Source: Embleya sp040605455
GTDB lineage: Bacteria; Actinomycetota; Actinomycetes; Streptomycetales; Streptomycetaceae
Length of the DNA stretch: 64,000 nt
Direction of reading: 5' to 3'
Assembly: GCF_040605455.1 (NCBI RefSeq)
Contig: NZ_JBEXCV010000018.1
Coordinates: 21,140-85,139 of the forward strand
The notes under the pieces: generated by a model
The model's database searches: none
What the model was told of the DNA's origin: nothing
Seen by the model: only the letters and a program-made list of their open reading frames with translations
Shown: positions 52,420 to 61,954 of the stretch, piece after piece
Position numbering within the stretch: position 1 is the first letter of the stretch
Layout: each line of letters opens with the position of its first letter
Program-made: the position numbers and the translations under genes

Positions 52420-53733
52420 ATGAGAACCAGGAACATGGCACTCACCCTTGCGGTGGCCTCGGCATTGGTGCTGAGCGCCTGCTCCGGCGGCGGCTCGGCG
52501 AGCGGCAAGAACGACACGGTGCGCATCTCGATGGTCGAGAGCCTGACCAACCCGAGCCGCACCGCCGTGCTCAAGAAGCTGATCGGCCAGTTCGAGGCGC
52601 AGAACCCGACGATCAAGGTCAACCTGATCTCGCCGCCGACCGATCAGGCGGACCAGAAGATCCAGCAGATGCTGCAGTCCGGCACCGGCGTCGACGCCCT
52701 CGAAGTCCGCGACACCACCGTCGGCGCGTTCTCCAACAACGGCTGGCTGTTCGACATGGGGCCGGAGCTGAAGGACTGGAGCGGCTGGGCCGGCCTGACG
52801 GACAACGCCACGAGGTACTCCAAGGACGCCAAGGGCCGTACCTTCTACATCCCGTACGGCTTCTACGGCCTGACCCTCTACTACCGCACCGACCTGACGG
52901 CCAAGGCCGGCTTCAACACGCCGCCCGCAAGCTGGGACGACCTGCTCACCCAGGCCTCGGCCATCCAGAAGCCCGACCTGCACCAGTACGGCTACGCGTT
53001 CCGGGGCGGCAAGGGCGGCAGCAACCTCGCCGTGTCGACGATCGAGGCGTACGTGGCCGACAAGATCGACCGGGACAACGCCTACAAGCTGGCCGACGGG
53101 CGCACCATCTTCGCGGCGCCCGAGGCGCTGGACGCCCTGAACACCTATCACAAGCTGTTCCAGCAGGCCTCACCGCCTTCCTCGGTCGCCTGGGGCTTCC
53201 CGGAGATGGTGCAGGGCTTCTCCAACGGCTCCACCGCCTTCCTGCTCCAGGACCCGGAGGTAATCGCCACCGTGGGACAGTCGAAGGCGATCAACACAGG
53301 CCAGTGGAACACGGCCCCCCTGCCGACCGGCCCAGGCGGGAAGGCCTGCCAGCCGGTCGGGAGCGCGGGCTGGGGAACGGCGGCGAGCAGCAAGCACAAG
53401 GACGAGACCGCCAAGCTCATCAAGTTCCTCGCCCAGGGCGACGCGTCCGCCACGTTCACCAAGGAGAACGGCCTGGTGCCGGTCGTCAAGAGCGCCGCCG
53501 ACGACCCCTTCTACAAGACCGGGCCCTGGGCGAGCTACCTGGCGATGAACCAGAGCCCGGACAAGTACCTCACCGTCATCCAGCCGCGCTCGGTGGCCTG
53601 GTGGTCGGAGTGGAGCCAGAAGGCCGACGCCGACATCCAGCGGATGCTGCTCGGCAAGGTCAACACCAAGGACCTGCTCGCTGGCTGGGACGCGTACTGG
53701 ACCGCGAAGTTGAAGGACCAGCCGAGCCAGTAG
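52420..53733 (+). CDS. Family-1 ABC solute-binding lipoprotein
   Basis: 437-residue sugar-type binding protein. The lipobox is LVLSAC (Cys 20). DTVRISMVESLTNPSRTAVL opens the mature domain. TFYIPYGFYGLTLYYRTDLT and PPASWDDLLTQASAIQ are typical of SBP_bac_1 proteins. AAAGAGGA precedes ATG 52420. It is followed by two matching permeases, but no ATPase is encoded; a shared MsiK-type ATPase is usual in streptomycetes. Confidence 0.93.
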   Translation: MRTRNMALTLAVASALVLSACSGGGSASGKNDTVRISMVESLTNPSRTAVLKKLIGQFEAQNPTIKVNLISPPTDQADQKIQQMLQSGTGVDALEVRDTTVGAFSNNGWLFDMGPELKDWSGWAGLTDNATRYSKDAKGRTFYIPYGFYGLTLYYRTDLTAKAGFNTPPASWDDLLTQASAIQKPDLHQYGYAFRGGKGGSNLAVSTIEAYVADKIDRDNAYKLADGRTIFAAPEALDALNTYHKLFQQASPPSSVAWGFPEMVQGFSNGSTAFLLQDPEVIATVGQSKAINTGQWNTAPLPTGPGGKACQPVGSAGWGTAASSKHKDETAKLIKFLAQGDASATFTKENGLVPVVKSAADDPFYKTGPWASYLAMNQSPDKYLTVIQPRSVAWWSEWSQKADADIQRMLLGKVNTKDLLAGWDAYWTAKLKDQPSQ

Positions 53734-53762
53734 CAGCCCGAATCACACCAGGAAGGCGGGAA

Positions 53763-54749
53763 ATGACACTGTCAACTCCCGAGCGCGCGAAGCGCCCCGC
53801 CATGACGGGGGGCGCCCCGCGCGCCACACACAACGCCCCCGGCGGCCACACCTCGCGTAAGCGGGTGTTCAACGTCCGCCGTGGACTCACCATCGCAGGC
53901 TTCCTCGCGCCGGCCGTACTGGCCGTCACGGTCTTCGTCTACTACCCGATGGTCGCCGGCAGCCAGATGGCCTTCCGGCACTGGAATCTCAACGACCTGA
54001 GCGACACCTCGTGGATCGGTCTGGGCAACTTCCGGGACATCTTCGCCGACCCGGCATGGGGCACCGTACTGAACAACACGGTCTTCTGGGTCGTCGCCTC
54101 GATCGTGCCGCAGTTCCTGATCGGCTTCGCGATCGCGCTGTGGCTCAGGCGCTGGTTCCGCCTGCGCGGGCTGTACCAGGCGTTCATCTTCTTCCCCTGG
54201 GCGATCTCCGGCTTCCTGATCGGCATCCTGTTCCGCTGGATGTTCAACGGCGAGTTCGGTGTCGTCAACGACCTGCTGCAGAAAGCGGGCCTGATCAGCC
54301 AGCCGATACCGTGGCTGGCCGACCCGGAGACGGCGATGACCGCCGTGGTCATCGCCAACGTCTGGTACGGCGTCACGTTCTTCGCGATCATGATCCTGGC
54401 CGCGCTGCAGTCCATCCCGGACGAACTCTACGAGGCGTCGGCCCTCGACGGGGCCGGCCGGGTCCGCACGCTGTTCAGCGTCACCATCCCCTCGATCCGC
54501 GGGATGCTCAGCCTCACCGTGCTGCTCCGCGTCATCTGGATCTTCAACTTCCCGGACCTGATCTTCGGTATGACCGGCGGCGGGCCCGCGAACGAGACCC
54601 ACATCGTGACGACGTGGATGATCTCCATCGCCCAGCAGGGCAACTACGGCAAGGCCTCCGCGCTCGGCCTCATCGTGATGGCGACGCTGTTCGTCTTCTC
54701 GCTCTTCTACCTCATGGCCACGCGCGAGCGGAATGGATCCACCTCGTGA
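53763..54749 (+). CDS. ABC sugar permease (MalF type)
   Basis: 328-residue permease with six helices after a 40-residue hydrophilic N-terminus. The EAA loop is IPDELYEASALDGAGRVRTL. AGGAAGGCGGG precedes ATG 53763. The stop overlaps the next GTG. Confidence 0.95.
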   Translation: MTLSTPERAKRPAMTGGAPRATHNAPGGHTSRKRVFNVRRGLTIAGFLAPAVLAVTVFVYYPMVAGSQMAFRHWNLNDLSDTSWIGLGNFRDIFADPAWGTVLNNTVFWVVASIVPQFLIGFAIALWLRRWFRLRGLYQAFIFFPWAISGFLIGILFRWMFNGEFGVVNDLLQKAGLISQPIPWLADPETAMTAVVIANVWYGVTFFAIMILAALQSIPDELYEASALDGAGRVRTLFSVTIPSIRGMLSLTVLLRVIWIFNFPDLIFGMTGGGPANETHIVTTWMISIAQQGNYGKASALGLIVMATLFVFSLFYLMATRERNGSTS

Positions 54750-55582
54750 TCAACAAGCCCTCCGCCGCCGGCCGCGTCGCCCGCTTCGCCTTCCTGGGGA
54801 CCTGGCTGGTGATCACGCTGTTCCCGCTCTACTGGATCATCGTGACCTCCCTGAAGAGCCCTGGGGCGATCTTCAGCTTCCCGATCTCCTACTGGCCGGA
54901 CCACATCTCCTTCGAGAACTACACCGGCCTGTTCTCCCAAGCCCACTTCGGCACGTACCTGATCAACAGCGTGGTCTGCGCCGCCGCCGCCGGCGTGACG
55001 GCCACCGGCATCGCGCTGCTCGCGGCCTACGTGCTGGCCCGCTTCGAGTTCCGCGGCAAGGGCGCGACGATGATGGCAGCCCTGGTCACGCAGATGATCC
55101 CGTCCTTCATCGCGCTCGGCCCGCTCTACCTGCTGATGACCGACCTCGGCCTGGTCGACAACCGTCTCGGGCTCACCCTCGTTTACACGGCGATCTGCAT
55201 CCCCTTCTGCACCGTGATGCTCCGCGGCTTCTTCGAGAACATCCCGGTCGCCCTGGAGGAGGCGGCCATGATCGACGGCTGCTCGCGGTTCGGGGCGCTG
55301 TTCCGGGTCCTGCTCCCGGTGATGCGGCCAGGCATCGTCGCCGCGTTCATCTTCAACTTCGTGAACTGCTGGAACGAGCTGTTCCTGTCCGTCACCTTGA
55401 TGAACAGCGATGCCAAGAAGACCGTCCCCACCGGGCTGAACGACTTCGTCTCCAGCTTCAACATCGACTGGGGTTCGATGTCCGCCGCTGCCGTGCTGAC
55501 GATCGCGCCGACCATGGTGCTGTTCGCGTTCGCGAGCCGGTACATCGTGCAGGGACTCACTTCAGGAGCGGTCAAGGGTTGA
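54746..55582 (+). CDS. ABC sugar permease (MalG type)
   Basis: 278-residue partner permease. The EAA loop is IPVALEEAAMIDGCSRFGAL and the N-terminal helix WLVITLFPLYWIIVTSLKSP is standard. The start GTG overlaps the preceding stop (GTGA). Confidence 0.95.
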   Translation: MINKPSAAGRVARFAFLGTWLVITLFPLYWIIVTSLKSPGAIFSFPISYWPDHISFENYTGLFSQAHFGTYLINSVVCAAAAGVTATGIALLAAYVLARFEFRGKGATMMAALVTQMIPSFIALGPLYLLMTDLGLVDNRLGLTLVYTAICIPFCTVMLRGFFENIPVALEEAAMIDGCSRFGALFRVLLPVMRPGIVAAFIFNFVNCWNELFLSVTLMNSDAKKTVPTGLNDFVSSFNIDWGSMSAAAVLTIAPTMVLFAFASRYIVQGLTSGAVKG

Positions 55583-55592
55583 CGGGCCCGCC

Positions 55593-55879
55593 TTGTGGGT
55601 GCTGGAGATCGTCGTCGCAGCGCAGGCGCTCCCGCTCTGGGTGGCCGGTGTGTCGGAGCTTGTCGGGGCGGTATCGATCCAGCGGTACGAGGAGCTGGTG
55701 GCCGAGGGCCGGGGCCTGGTCCGAGCAGCTGAGCCGCTGCCAGTCGGCACGACCGCCGCCCACCTGCTCTTCGCCCGTATCCACGGGGACACCTCCCCGC
55801 CGCGCACCATCGTGATGCCACCACCCTGATCCCGCGCGGCTCCGGCGAAATCCCCGGCCCCTACGCACAAGGACACTGA
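55593..55879 (+). pseudogene. Probable LacI-type regulator C-terminal remnant
   Basis: VGTTAAHLLFARIHGDTSPP and RTIVMP resemble the end of the LacI ligand domain. A frame change at about 55823 gives TLIPRGSGEIPGPYAQGH before a TGA at 55877. The 45 residues before this (EIVVAAQALPLWVAGVSELV) do not look like LacI, and the DNA-binding domain is absent. Weakly supported; it could also be an unrelated small gene. Confidence 0.5.
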
Positions 55880-55881
55880 CC

Positions 55882-56810
55882 ATGGCGCCAGTTGACCATT
55901 ACCTCGCCATCGACATCGGCGGCACCAAGCTCGCCGCCGCGATCGTCACCGGCGACGGCCGGGTCATCCACCACCGCGAGGTCCCCCCACCTCCACCCGC
56001 GAGCAGGAACACCTGGTCACCGGGGCACTCACCGAGCTGGCCGCAGACGTCGCCGGTGAGCTGCCGCCGGCCGGCGTCGGCATCGCCTCCGCCGGCCCGA
56101 TCGACACCGCGCGCGGCACCATCAGCCCGGTCAACATCCCCGCCTGGCGCGACTTCGACATCGTCGACGCCGTGAGCGACGCCGTCGGCGGACCGGACCC
56201 GGTCCTGATCCACGACTCGACGCCGCAGCCCTCGGCGAACACTGGCTCGGCGCCGGCCGGGACAGCAACGCTCTCCTGGGGATCGTCGTCTCCACCGGCA
56301 TCGGCGGCGGCCTCGTCCTGGATGGAAGGCCCTTGTCCGGCTCCGCCGGCAACGCCGGATTCATCGGCCACCTCACCGCCGACCCCACCGGCGAACGCTG
56401 CGCCTGCGGCCGGACCGGCTGCGTCGAGACTGGAGCCAGCGGACCGGCCATGCTGCGCTGGGCCCACGCCAACGGCTGGACCGGCCGCAGCACACCCGAA
56501 CTCGCCGAAGTCGCCGAAGCCGCCGAAGCCGGGGACCCCATCCCCGTCGCCGCCTTCCGACGCGGGGCCGACTACCTCGCCACCGGCATCACCACCGCCA
56601 CGATCCTCCTCGACCTCGACCTCGTCGTCATCGCCGGCGGAGTCTCCGCCGCGGGCGAGGTCCTGCTCGCTCCCCTGCGCGAAGCCGTCTCCCGCGACAG
56701 CACACCCGCACTGCGCAAGCTCCGGATCCGGCGGGCAACCCTGGGACGCCACTCCGGGCTCATCGGCGCCGCCCGCCACGCGCAGGGCCACTGGCCGGAC
56801 GCAGCCCCAC
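55882..56810 (+). pseudogene. ROK-family sugar kinase, two frameshifts
   Basis: Starts at ATG 55882 with the ATP motif LAIDIGGTKLAAAIVTGDGR. An extra C in a C-run near 55987 breaks the frame. The true continuation (PPAGVGIASAGPIDTARGTI) is in another frame, and a second shift occurs near 56217. The rest (IVVSTGIGGGLVLDGRPLSG, zinc-binding ERCACGRTGCVE, VVIAGGVSAAGEVLL) is continuous. The three-Cys ROK zinc site is visible. Likely once the kinase for the imported sugar. Confidence 0.82.
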
Positions 56811-56929
56811 GCACAGCGCGCCGCCCTCGCGCCTCACCTGCACGCATGTCGCGCAGCACGTCGGATCGCCCGCGCACCCGGGTCCGACCACCGCCACCCC
56901 GAACCGACCGAAACCGCACAGAGGGCACC

Positions 56930-57170
56930 ATGACCCTGTACCGGCTCGACAGCCCCATCCGCACCTACGCCTGGGGATCGCACACCACCCTCGCCGACCT
57001 CCAAGGCCGCCCAGCTCGGCGGGACCGCCGGTGCGGGGGAGGAAGGCGGCGCGTGTCACCAGCTACCGCACCGGGCCTGACGCGACAGTCGTCCTCCGAC
57101 ACCCCGGCCCCGGCATCGTGCTCTGCCTCCGGCTGCGCCTACCACGCCACCCCTGCACCACCGACCCTGG
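56930..57170 (+). pseudogene. manA: Mannose-6-phosphate isomerase remnant
   Basis: ATG 56930 opens YRLDSPIRTYAWGSHTTLAD, the distinctive ManA N-terminus. After about 29 residues it joins a possible C-terminal piece (VTSYRTGPDATVVLRHPGPG, then IVLCL) in another frame. The zinc-binding core is gone. From about 57170 to the CRISPR there is no recognisable gene. Confidence 0.65.
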
Positions 57171-57507
57171 ATGACAACCCCTCGCACTCCTCCGAGCCGG
57201 CACCCAGCCCGCGCGCGCCCCGCGACCGGCCTGACCGAGCTACGCGCGCGGCCCGGCCGGCGAACCCAGCACCCCTCGGCAGTGTCGAGGCACCGGCGAC
57301 CACCGTGAATGATCGGGGCGCCCATCACCCGGGCATCAGCGACGGCTGATCCAGTCCAGGACCGCCGTTGTGCGGCGTCCTGACGTACCCCTCCGGAGGA
57401 ACAGGTAGCGCTCGGATGCACGCTTCCGAACAGGCGTTGACCAGGAGCGGCAGGACGTCGGTAGCGACCCGCAGCGACGGTTTTCCGTTCCGTTCCTACC
57501 GTGACCC

Positions 57508-57596
57508 CGACCATCCCCGCGAGCGCGGGGCCAACGCCACCAACCACTACGAGCGGCGAGCGGGCCGGCGACCATCCCCGCGAGCGCGGGGCCAAC
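57508..57596 (-). CRISPR. Minimal type I-E-like CRISPR: two repeats, one spacer
   Basis: Two identical 28-nt repeats (57508-57535 and 57569-57596) flank a 33-nt spacer, a 61-nt period. The palindromic core is CCCCGCG-AG-CGCGGGG. On the minus strand the repeat ends GCGGGGATGGTCG, very like streptomycete type I-E repeats. No further repeat is found 61 bp on either side and no cas gene is in the window. The leader would have to lie at 57597 onward, which is only 19 bp before a gene start. Confidence 0.75.
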
Positions 57597-57615
57597 CTGC
57601 GGTGGGGAGGCGTGG

Positions 57616-59052
57616 ATGGCGCGCCGTCGGTCGTTCATGAACCAGATGATGGTTGCCTACGAGCAAAAGCAGCGCGCCAAGGCCTCCATGGAACGGCGAT
57701 TGGCCGTCGAGGCGGACAAGGCCGCGAAGGAGGCCGCACGGCGAGAGAAGCAGATCACGCAGCGGCAAGCCGATCGCCGTCTTGCCGAGGCGAGGGCACA
57801 TCGCACAAGAGTTCAGGAATCGCGGGTGGATCAGCGCACCGAGGCCAAGTATCAACAGGTCCTGCGCAACAGTCATCAGCGTGAGGACGCCCGCCGACGC
57901 GAGCAAGAGGCCAAGAAGCGAGACAACCTCGCGGCGAAGCGCACAGCTGCGGTACGTGCGCGGGTGGCCGTTCTGGAAGGTGTCCTGCTGGACCGGCACC
58001 GTCGTCTGGAGCCGCATCGCGAGGGCGCACGGAAGCACTTCGAGGCAGGTGGGGTGGAGGGCTTCGTGCGGGTGCTCGAGGAGCTACTGGCGCATCCCAT
58101 CTACCCGGGTGGGGAACGCGAGATGTGCGAGGTGCGCTACGTCCCGGCAGATCGCCGTTTGGTCATCGACTTCCAGTTGCCGGGCCAGGATGTCGTCCCC
58201 GATGTCGCGGAATACCGCCACGTCAAGGTGCGCGCGGCGGTCGAGCCTGTGGCTCGCAAACAAGCGGAGATGAAGGCCATGTATCGCTCGCTGATCGAGC
58301 GAACGACGCTACGCGTCCTGGACATGACCTTTCGGATCGCGCACCCGGACCTGGTGGACCGGATCGCGTTCAACGGCTGCGTCGCGGGATGCGACCCGGC
58401 CACGGGACGTGACACCACCGTGTGCCTGGTCAGCGCCGCCGCCGTTCGCGCGGACTTCGAGCACGTGAATCTGGATGCCCCCGGACTGGAACCCTCGGCA
58501 TGTCTCAGGCAACTCAAGGCACAAATCTAGGCCCGTCCCTACGAGTTGCAAGCAGTGCCCGCGACCTATGGCGTCGATCTTTCACGGTACTCGCTGATCC
58601 AAGGACGCGACGTCGCCTCCGGCCTGGGGCGCAACTCGGATCTGTCGGCGATGGATCCCGACGACTTCGAGCACTTGGTCCGGCAGATGTTCGAAATGCG
58701 CGGCGTCAACGCGTGGAACACCCGGCGTTCCGGCGACCAAGGCGTCGACGCGGTCCTGGTCACACAGGACCCGCTGCTCGGCGGCTACTGCATCGTCCAG
58801 GCCAAGCGCTATGCCAAGTGCATCCAGCCCGACGCCGTCCGGGCCCTCGCCGGCGTACTGGGCCAAGACCGCCACGCGAGCAAGGCGATCTTCGTGACGA
58901 CGTCCTGGTTCGGCGACAGCAGTTGGCAGTTCGCTCGCGAACACGGCCGCATCGAACTCATCGACGGCGCACGACTCCAAGACCTGCTGCACCAACATCT
59001 GGGCATCGACGTCCAAGTCCCGAGCGCGCCCCATAACCCGTCCCGACGCTGA
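57616..59052 (+). pseudogene. Mrr-type restriction endonuclease, interrupted by an amber codon
   Basis: Part 1 (57616-58530, 304 residues): a long charged coiled coil (about 13-125), then an alpha/beta region (REMCEVRYVPADRRLVIDFQ, ERTTLRVLDMTFRIAHPDLV). A TAG at 58528-58530 is followed, in the same frame, by YELQAVPATYGVDLSRYSLI and the Mrr catalytic domain: DPDDFEHLVRQMFEMRG, SGDQGVDAVL (catalytic Asp) and IVQAKRYAK (Gln-x-Lys). Homologues run through without a stop. Either a nonsense mutation has split the gene or the second half starts separately (for example GTG 58558). The core residues of both halves look intact. Confidence 0.75.
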
Positions 59053-59379
59053 GCCGGACGGCCACGCCAAGAAGGGACGCCGCGCGACCATCTCGGACAG
59101 CCCCAGAGCGAAGCCCTGCTTCGGATGGTTTCTCCGAAAGGAAACGGCAGGAGAGGCTCGCGTCATCCCGAACGGAGCACGGGAGGACCGTCTCGTTGAT
59201 GGCGGTGGCCGTCTTATCAACGCAAGGCCGCAAGCGTGTCGATAGGGCGGTCGCTCCCTGCGATTCGGCTCCGTGGATAGCGAGTTCACCCGACGCACAC
59301 CCACACGCTGGGCATGCGGCCGATGGCCAACCACCGACGACGCCGGTTACGCCGAGACGAGTCATTACGTAGAGCACCC
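59053..59379. other. Gene-free stretch
   Basis: No conserved coding sequence or strong hairpin is visible. The open frames here have no plausible homology. Confidence 0.4.
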
Positions 59380-59866
59380 CAGTCGTCGGGTTCGCCGAGG
59401 ACGAACAGGTCGCGTTCGGTCGACCAGTGCAGCACGTGGGTGTCGGGGTGGGCGCGGGAGTGCGCGATCAGGGCGGTGTGGAGGCCGTTGACGCCGAGCA
59501 GGTGGGCCAGCCTGCTGGGGGGGGCATGGTGGCCAGGGCGCGGTCGCGGCGGGCGCGGCGGACCGCCGCTCTGGTGTCCTCGCCGGTCTCCTCCGCCACC
59601 AGCGCGGCGCCGGCGGGGGCGAGCAGGAAGTGTCCGGGGTGGGAGCCGCGGTCCGCGCGGGGGCGGAACCGGTCGACGGCTTGGAGGCCGCGCAGGATCT
59701 GCATGCGGTGCCGGGCGGTCACGGTGCTGTCGAACGCGAGTTCCGTGATCTGGTGGGTGGTGAGCAGGCGGTGTGTGGTCAGGGTGCGCAGGATCAGGCG
59801 GTCGCGTTCCTCCAACCGCCGTGCCAACGCGTCACGTATCGACCACGCCACTTCGTCACCGGCCAT
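59380..59866 (-). pseudogene. Replication-relaxation family protein, frameshifted
   Basis: From ATG 59866, ILRTLTTHRLLTTHQITELA and HRMQILRGLQAVDRFRPRAD form the winged-helix start of the Replic_Relax family, found on actinobacterial plasmids and integrative elements. At a run of eight G (59517-59524) the frame is lost; the expected LAHLLGVNGLHTALIAHSRA and HVLHWSTERDLFVLGEPDDW are in the next frame. The C-terminus ends near 59380. A homopolymer error cannot be excluded. Confidence 0.7.
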
Positions 59867-60521
59867 GCGATCAACTCCTTCGGGGAAAGCGGGCGAACAC
59901 GAACGGATGCGAGGAACACGAAGGGGTTGTCCGGAACGGACGACCCGAAAACAGGGAGAGGGCGGGACGGCGAAGGGCCGGCAGGGTCGGCGATCCGGCA
60001 GGACGAACGGGACACCGGGAGGAGGGGTGGGCGGGCGGAGTCGCCGTGGCCTCGCCCCCGCGCGGGTGTGATTGGGGAAGGACATGACTTCTCCATAAAC
60101 AGTTCGGGGCATCACCGGCCGACCCCACACAGCCCGTCACCTGCGGGTACGCGTCCCCCGGCCCCGGACGATGAGAGCGGCCGATCGAATGGCCTACACA
60201 TCGGCCTATGGAACGTCCGATGGAACGTCCTCGGGCGCAGCCGGTCGGCGACCCACACCCGAGGGAACGCGCGGACGCGGGCGGGCAACAGCCCGGGGGC
60301 ACGAGTTGGGGGCACGGCGCAGACTCGGGCAAGGCCCGACGGCGGCCCCGAGGAACCGGGGGCGATCCGCGCGGACGAACAGCGGCGGATCGAGCCCGCG
60401 ATCGGCAACACGCCCCGAGCGCGGACGACTTCCAGTAGGCACCACCGATCCCCACCACCGCAAGGCCTTGCCTCGCGCGGGGGCGGCGTCCGGTCCCGGG
60501 TCACGCCTCGGGTACGGCCCT
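59867..60521. other. Gene-free stretch upstream of iteron-like repeats
   Basis: About 650 bp without a supportable gene. A short direct repeat GATGGAACGTCC / TATGGAACGTCC occurs at about 60205-60230. It could be the control or origin region of a decayed element. Confidence 0.4.
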
Positions 60522-60576
60522 TGCATCGAAGGTGCATCGAGGGTGTATCGAGAGTGCACGAAGGGTGCATGGTCGA
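60522..60576. repeat. Five 11-bp iteron-like tandem repeats
   Basis: TGCATCGAAGG, TGCATCGAGGG, TGTATCGAGAG, TGCACGAAGGG and TGCATGGTCGA start exactly every 11 bp (60522, 60533, 60544, 60555, 60566), one helical turn apart. They precede the topoisomerase-VI-A-like relic by 124 bp. Confidence 0.75.
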
Positions 60577-60699
60577 GTGGTAGTGCGCGGGCGCCCCCGG
60601 CCGGGGTTTTCTCGCCGTCGCGGTGTCGGTGGCCATGACGGCCCCGGCGGGCGGCTCCGTACCGCGCGTCGCACGGGCCCGCGCTCGGGCGATGGGTAC

Positions 60700-61525
60700 A
60701 TGTACCGCATGGAACGCGTCCACTGGCCCGTCGTGGTCGACTCGGCGACAGATCGTCGCCGAGTACGACGCTGGCGTGACCCTGCGGCAGCTCTGGTACG
60801 TGATCCAGGGCCAGGGCGTGCTCCCGAAGACCCGGCGCGCCTACAAGCGGATGTGCGAGTACGTCGGCATGGCCCGCCGCTCGGGCCGCATCCCGTGGGA
60901 GTCGATCCGCGACGACCGGCAGGTCGCCGCCGAGGCCCCGCTCGCCGTCGCCGGACCCGCGCACTTCTGGAGCGTCGTCGGTGACCTCGCTGCTGACTAC
61001 CGGACCGACCGCCGGTACGTTCAGTCCAGCCGCCTTGAGCTCTGGTCGGAGACCGAGGGTGTGGTGCCTCAACTCGTAAGGGTGGGAGAGCCGTTCGGGA
61101 TCTCCACCTACTCCGGCAGCGGCTTCGCCGGCCTCAAGGGCAAGCACGACGCCGCCGAGCGGGCCATCGCGGGCGGTGTCAAAACCGTCATTTTGCACGT
61201 CGGAGACCATGATCCGAGCGGTGAATGGATGCTCACCGCACTCGCCGAGGACGTCACCGCTTTCGCCGAAGTGGCCGGCGCCGAAGTTGAATTCGTCTCC
61301 ATCGCGGTCACCCCGGCGCAGATCGAGCGCAACCACCTGCCGACCGCGCTGCCGCGACCGCTCGTACTCCGACACCACCACGACCCAGGCCGAGTCGCTG
61401 CTTCCCGACGTGCTGGCCGCGATCGTGCGCGAGGAGATCGAGGCCCGCCGCGACATGACCCTCCTCCAGCAGCTGATCGAGCAGGAGCCGGCCGAGCGGC
61501 AGGCCATCATCGACCGGCTGAACGG
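60700..61525 (+). pseudogene. Topoisomerase VI subunit A-like (Toprim) protein, frameshifted
   Basis: From ATG 60700 the frame reads YRMERVHWPVVVDSA, then shifts near 60745 to QIVAEYDAGVTLRQLWYVIQ. The middle is intact to the Toprim-like VILHVGDHDPSGEWM (Asp-x-Asp metal site) and VSIAVTPAQIERNHLP. A second shift near 61350 is needed to reach SYSDTTTTQAESLLPDVLAA and IVREEIEARRDMTLLQQLIE. Such proteins occur on actinobacterial mobile elements. Two indels make it non-functional as read. Confidence 0.65.
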
Positions 61526-61954
61526 CCTGCGGTGCGCTGCTGGTCAGCCGGCGGCGAAGGTGCCCTGGAGAGCGACCGCCCATGCTTGCAGGGCGGACAG
61601 CGGTGGACGGAGAACAGCAGCGACTCGTAGGAGCTGCCCAGGAGGCGGCCAGCGCGGGGTCTCACCGGTACCGGAGGTCACCCACCGGTCGATGCAGCGG
61701 TCCCAGACCGCCACGGCTGACGGCCCCGGTCGTCGGCGGGCAGCCGCACCAAGTCCAGCTCCACCGATCCCACGGAATCGACCCTACGCGCGTCACCCGG
61801 CGCGCACACGGACAACTCGCACACGGCCAGGCCGCGCTGACGACCCGCCAGGCCGGGCCCCGCCGACCCCGGCCTCGGGCCGCCAATCGAGCGCCGTATC
61901 GCGCCATCGGAGCGTCAGCTCCTACCGTGCGGGCGCGGCGGCTCGAATGGGTGG
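61526..61954. other. Gene-free stretch
   Basis: About 430 bp, no gene or repeat I can support. A short minus-strand frame at about 61685-61780 (VELDLVRLPADDRGRQPW) is codon-like but has no identifiable family. Confidence 0.35.

Noticed and set aside
57447..57660. Additional CRISPR repeats
   Set aside because: Sequence 61 bp left and right of the two repeats does not match; the array is only two repeats long.
58958..59377. 140-codon minus-strand frame after the Mrr-like gene
   Set aside because: Starts in antisense of the endonuclease, no domain, no ribosome-binding site.
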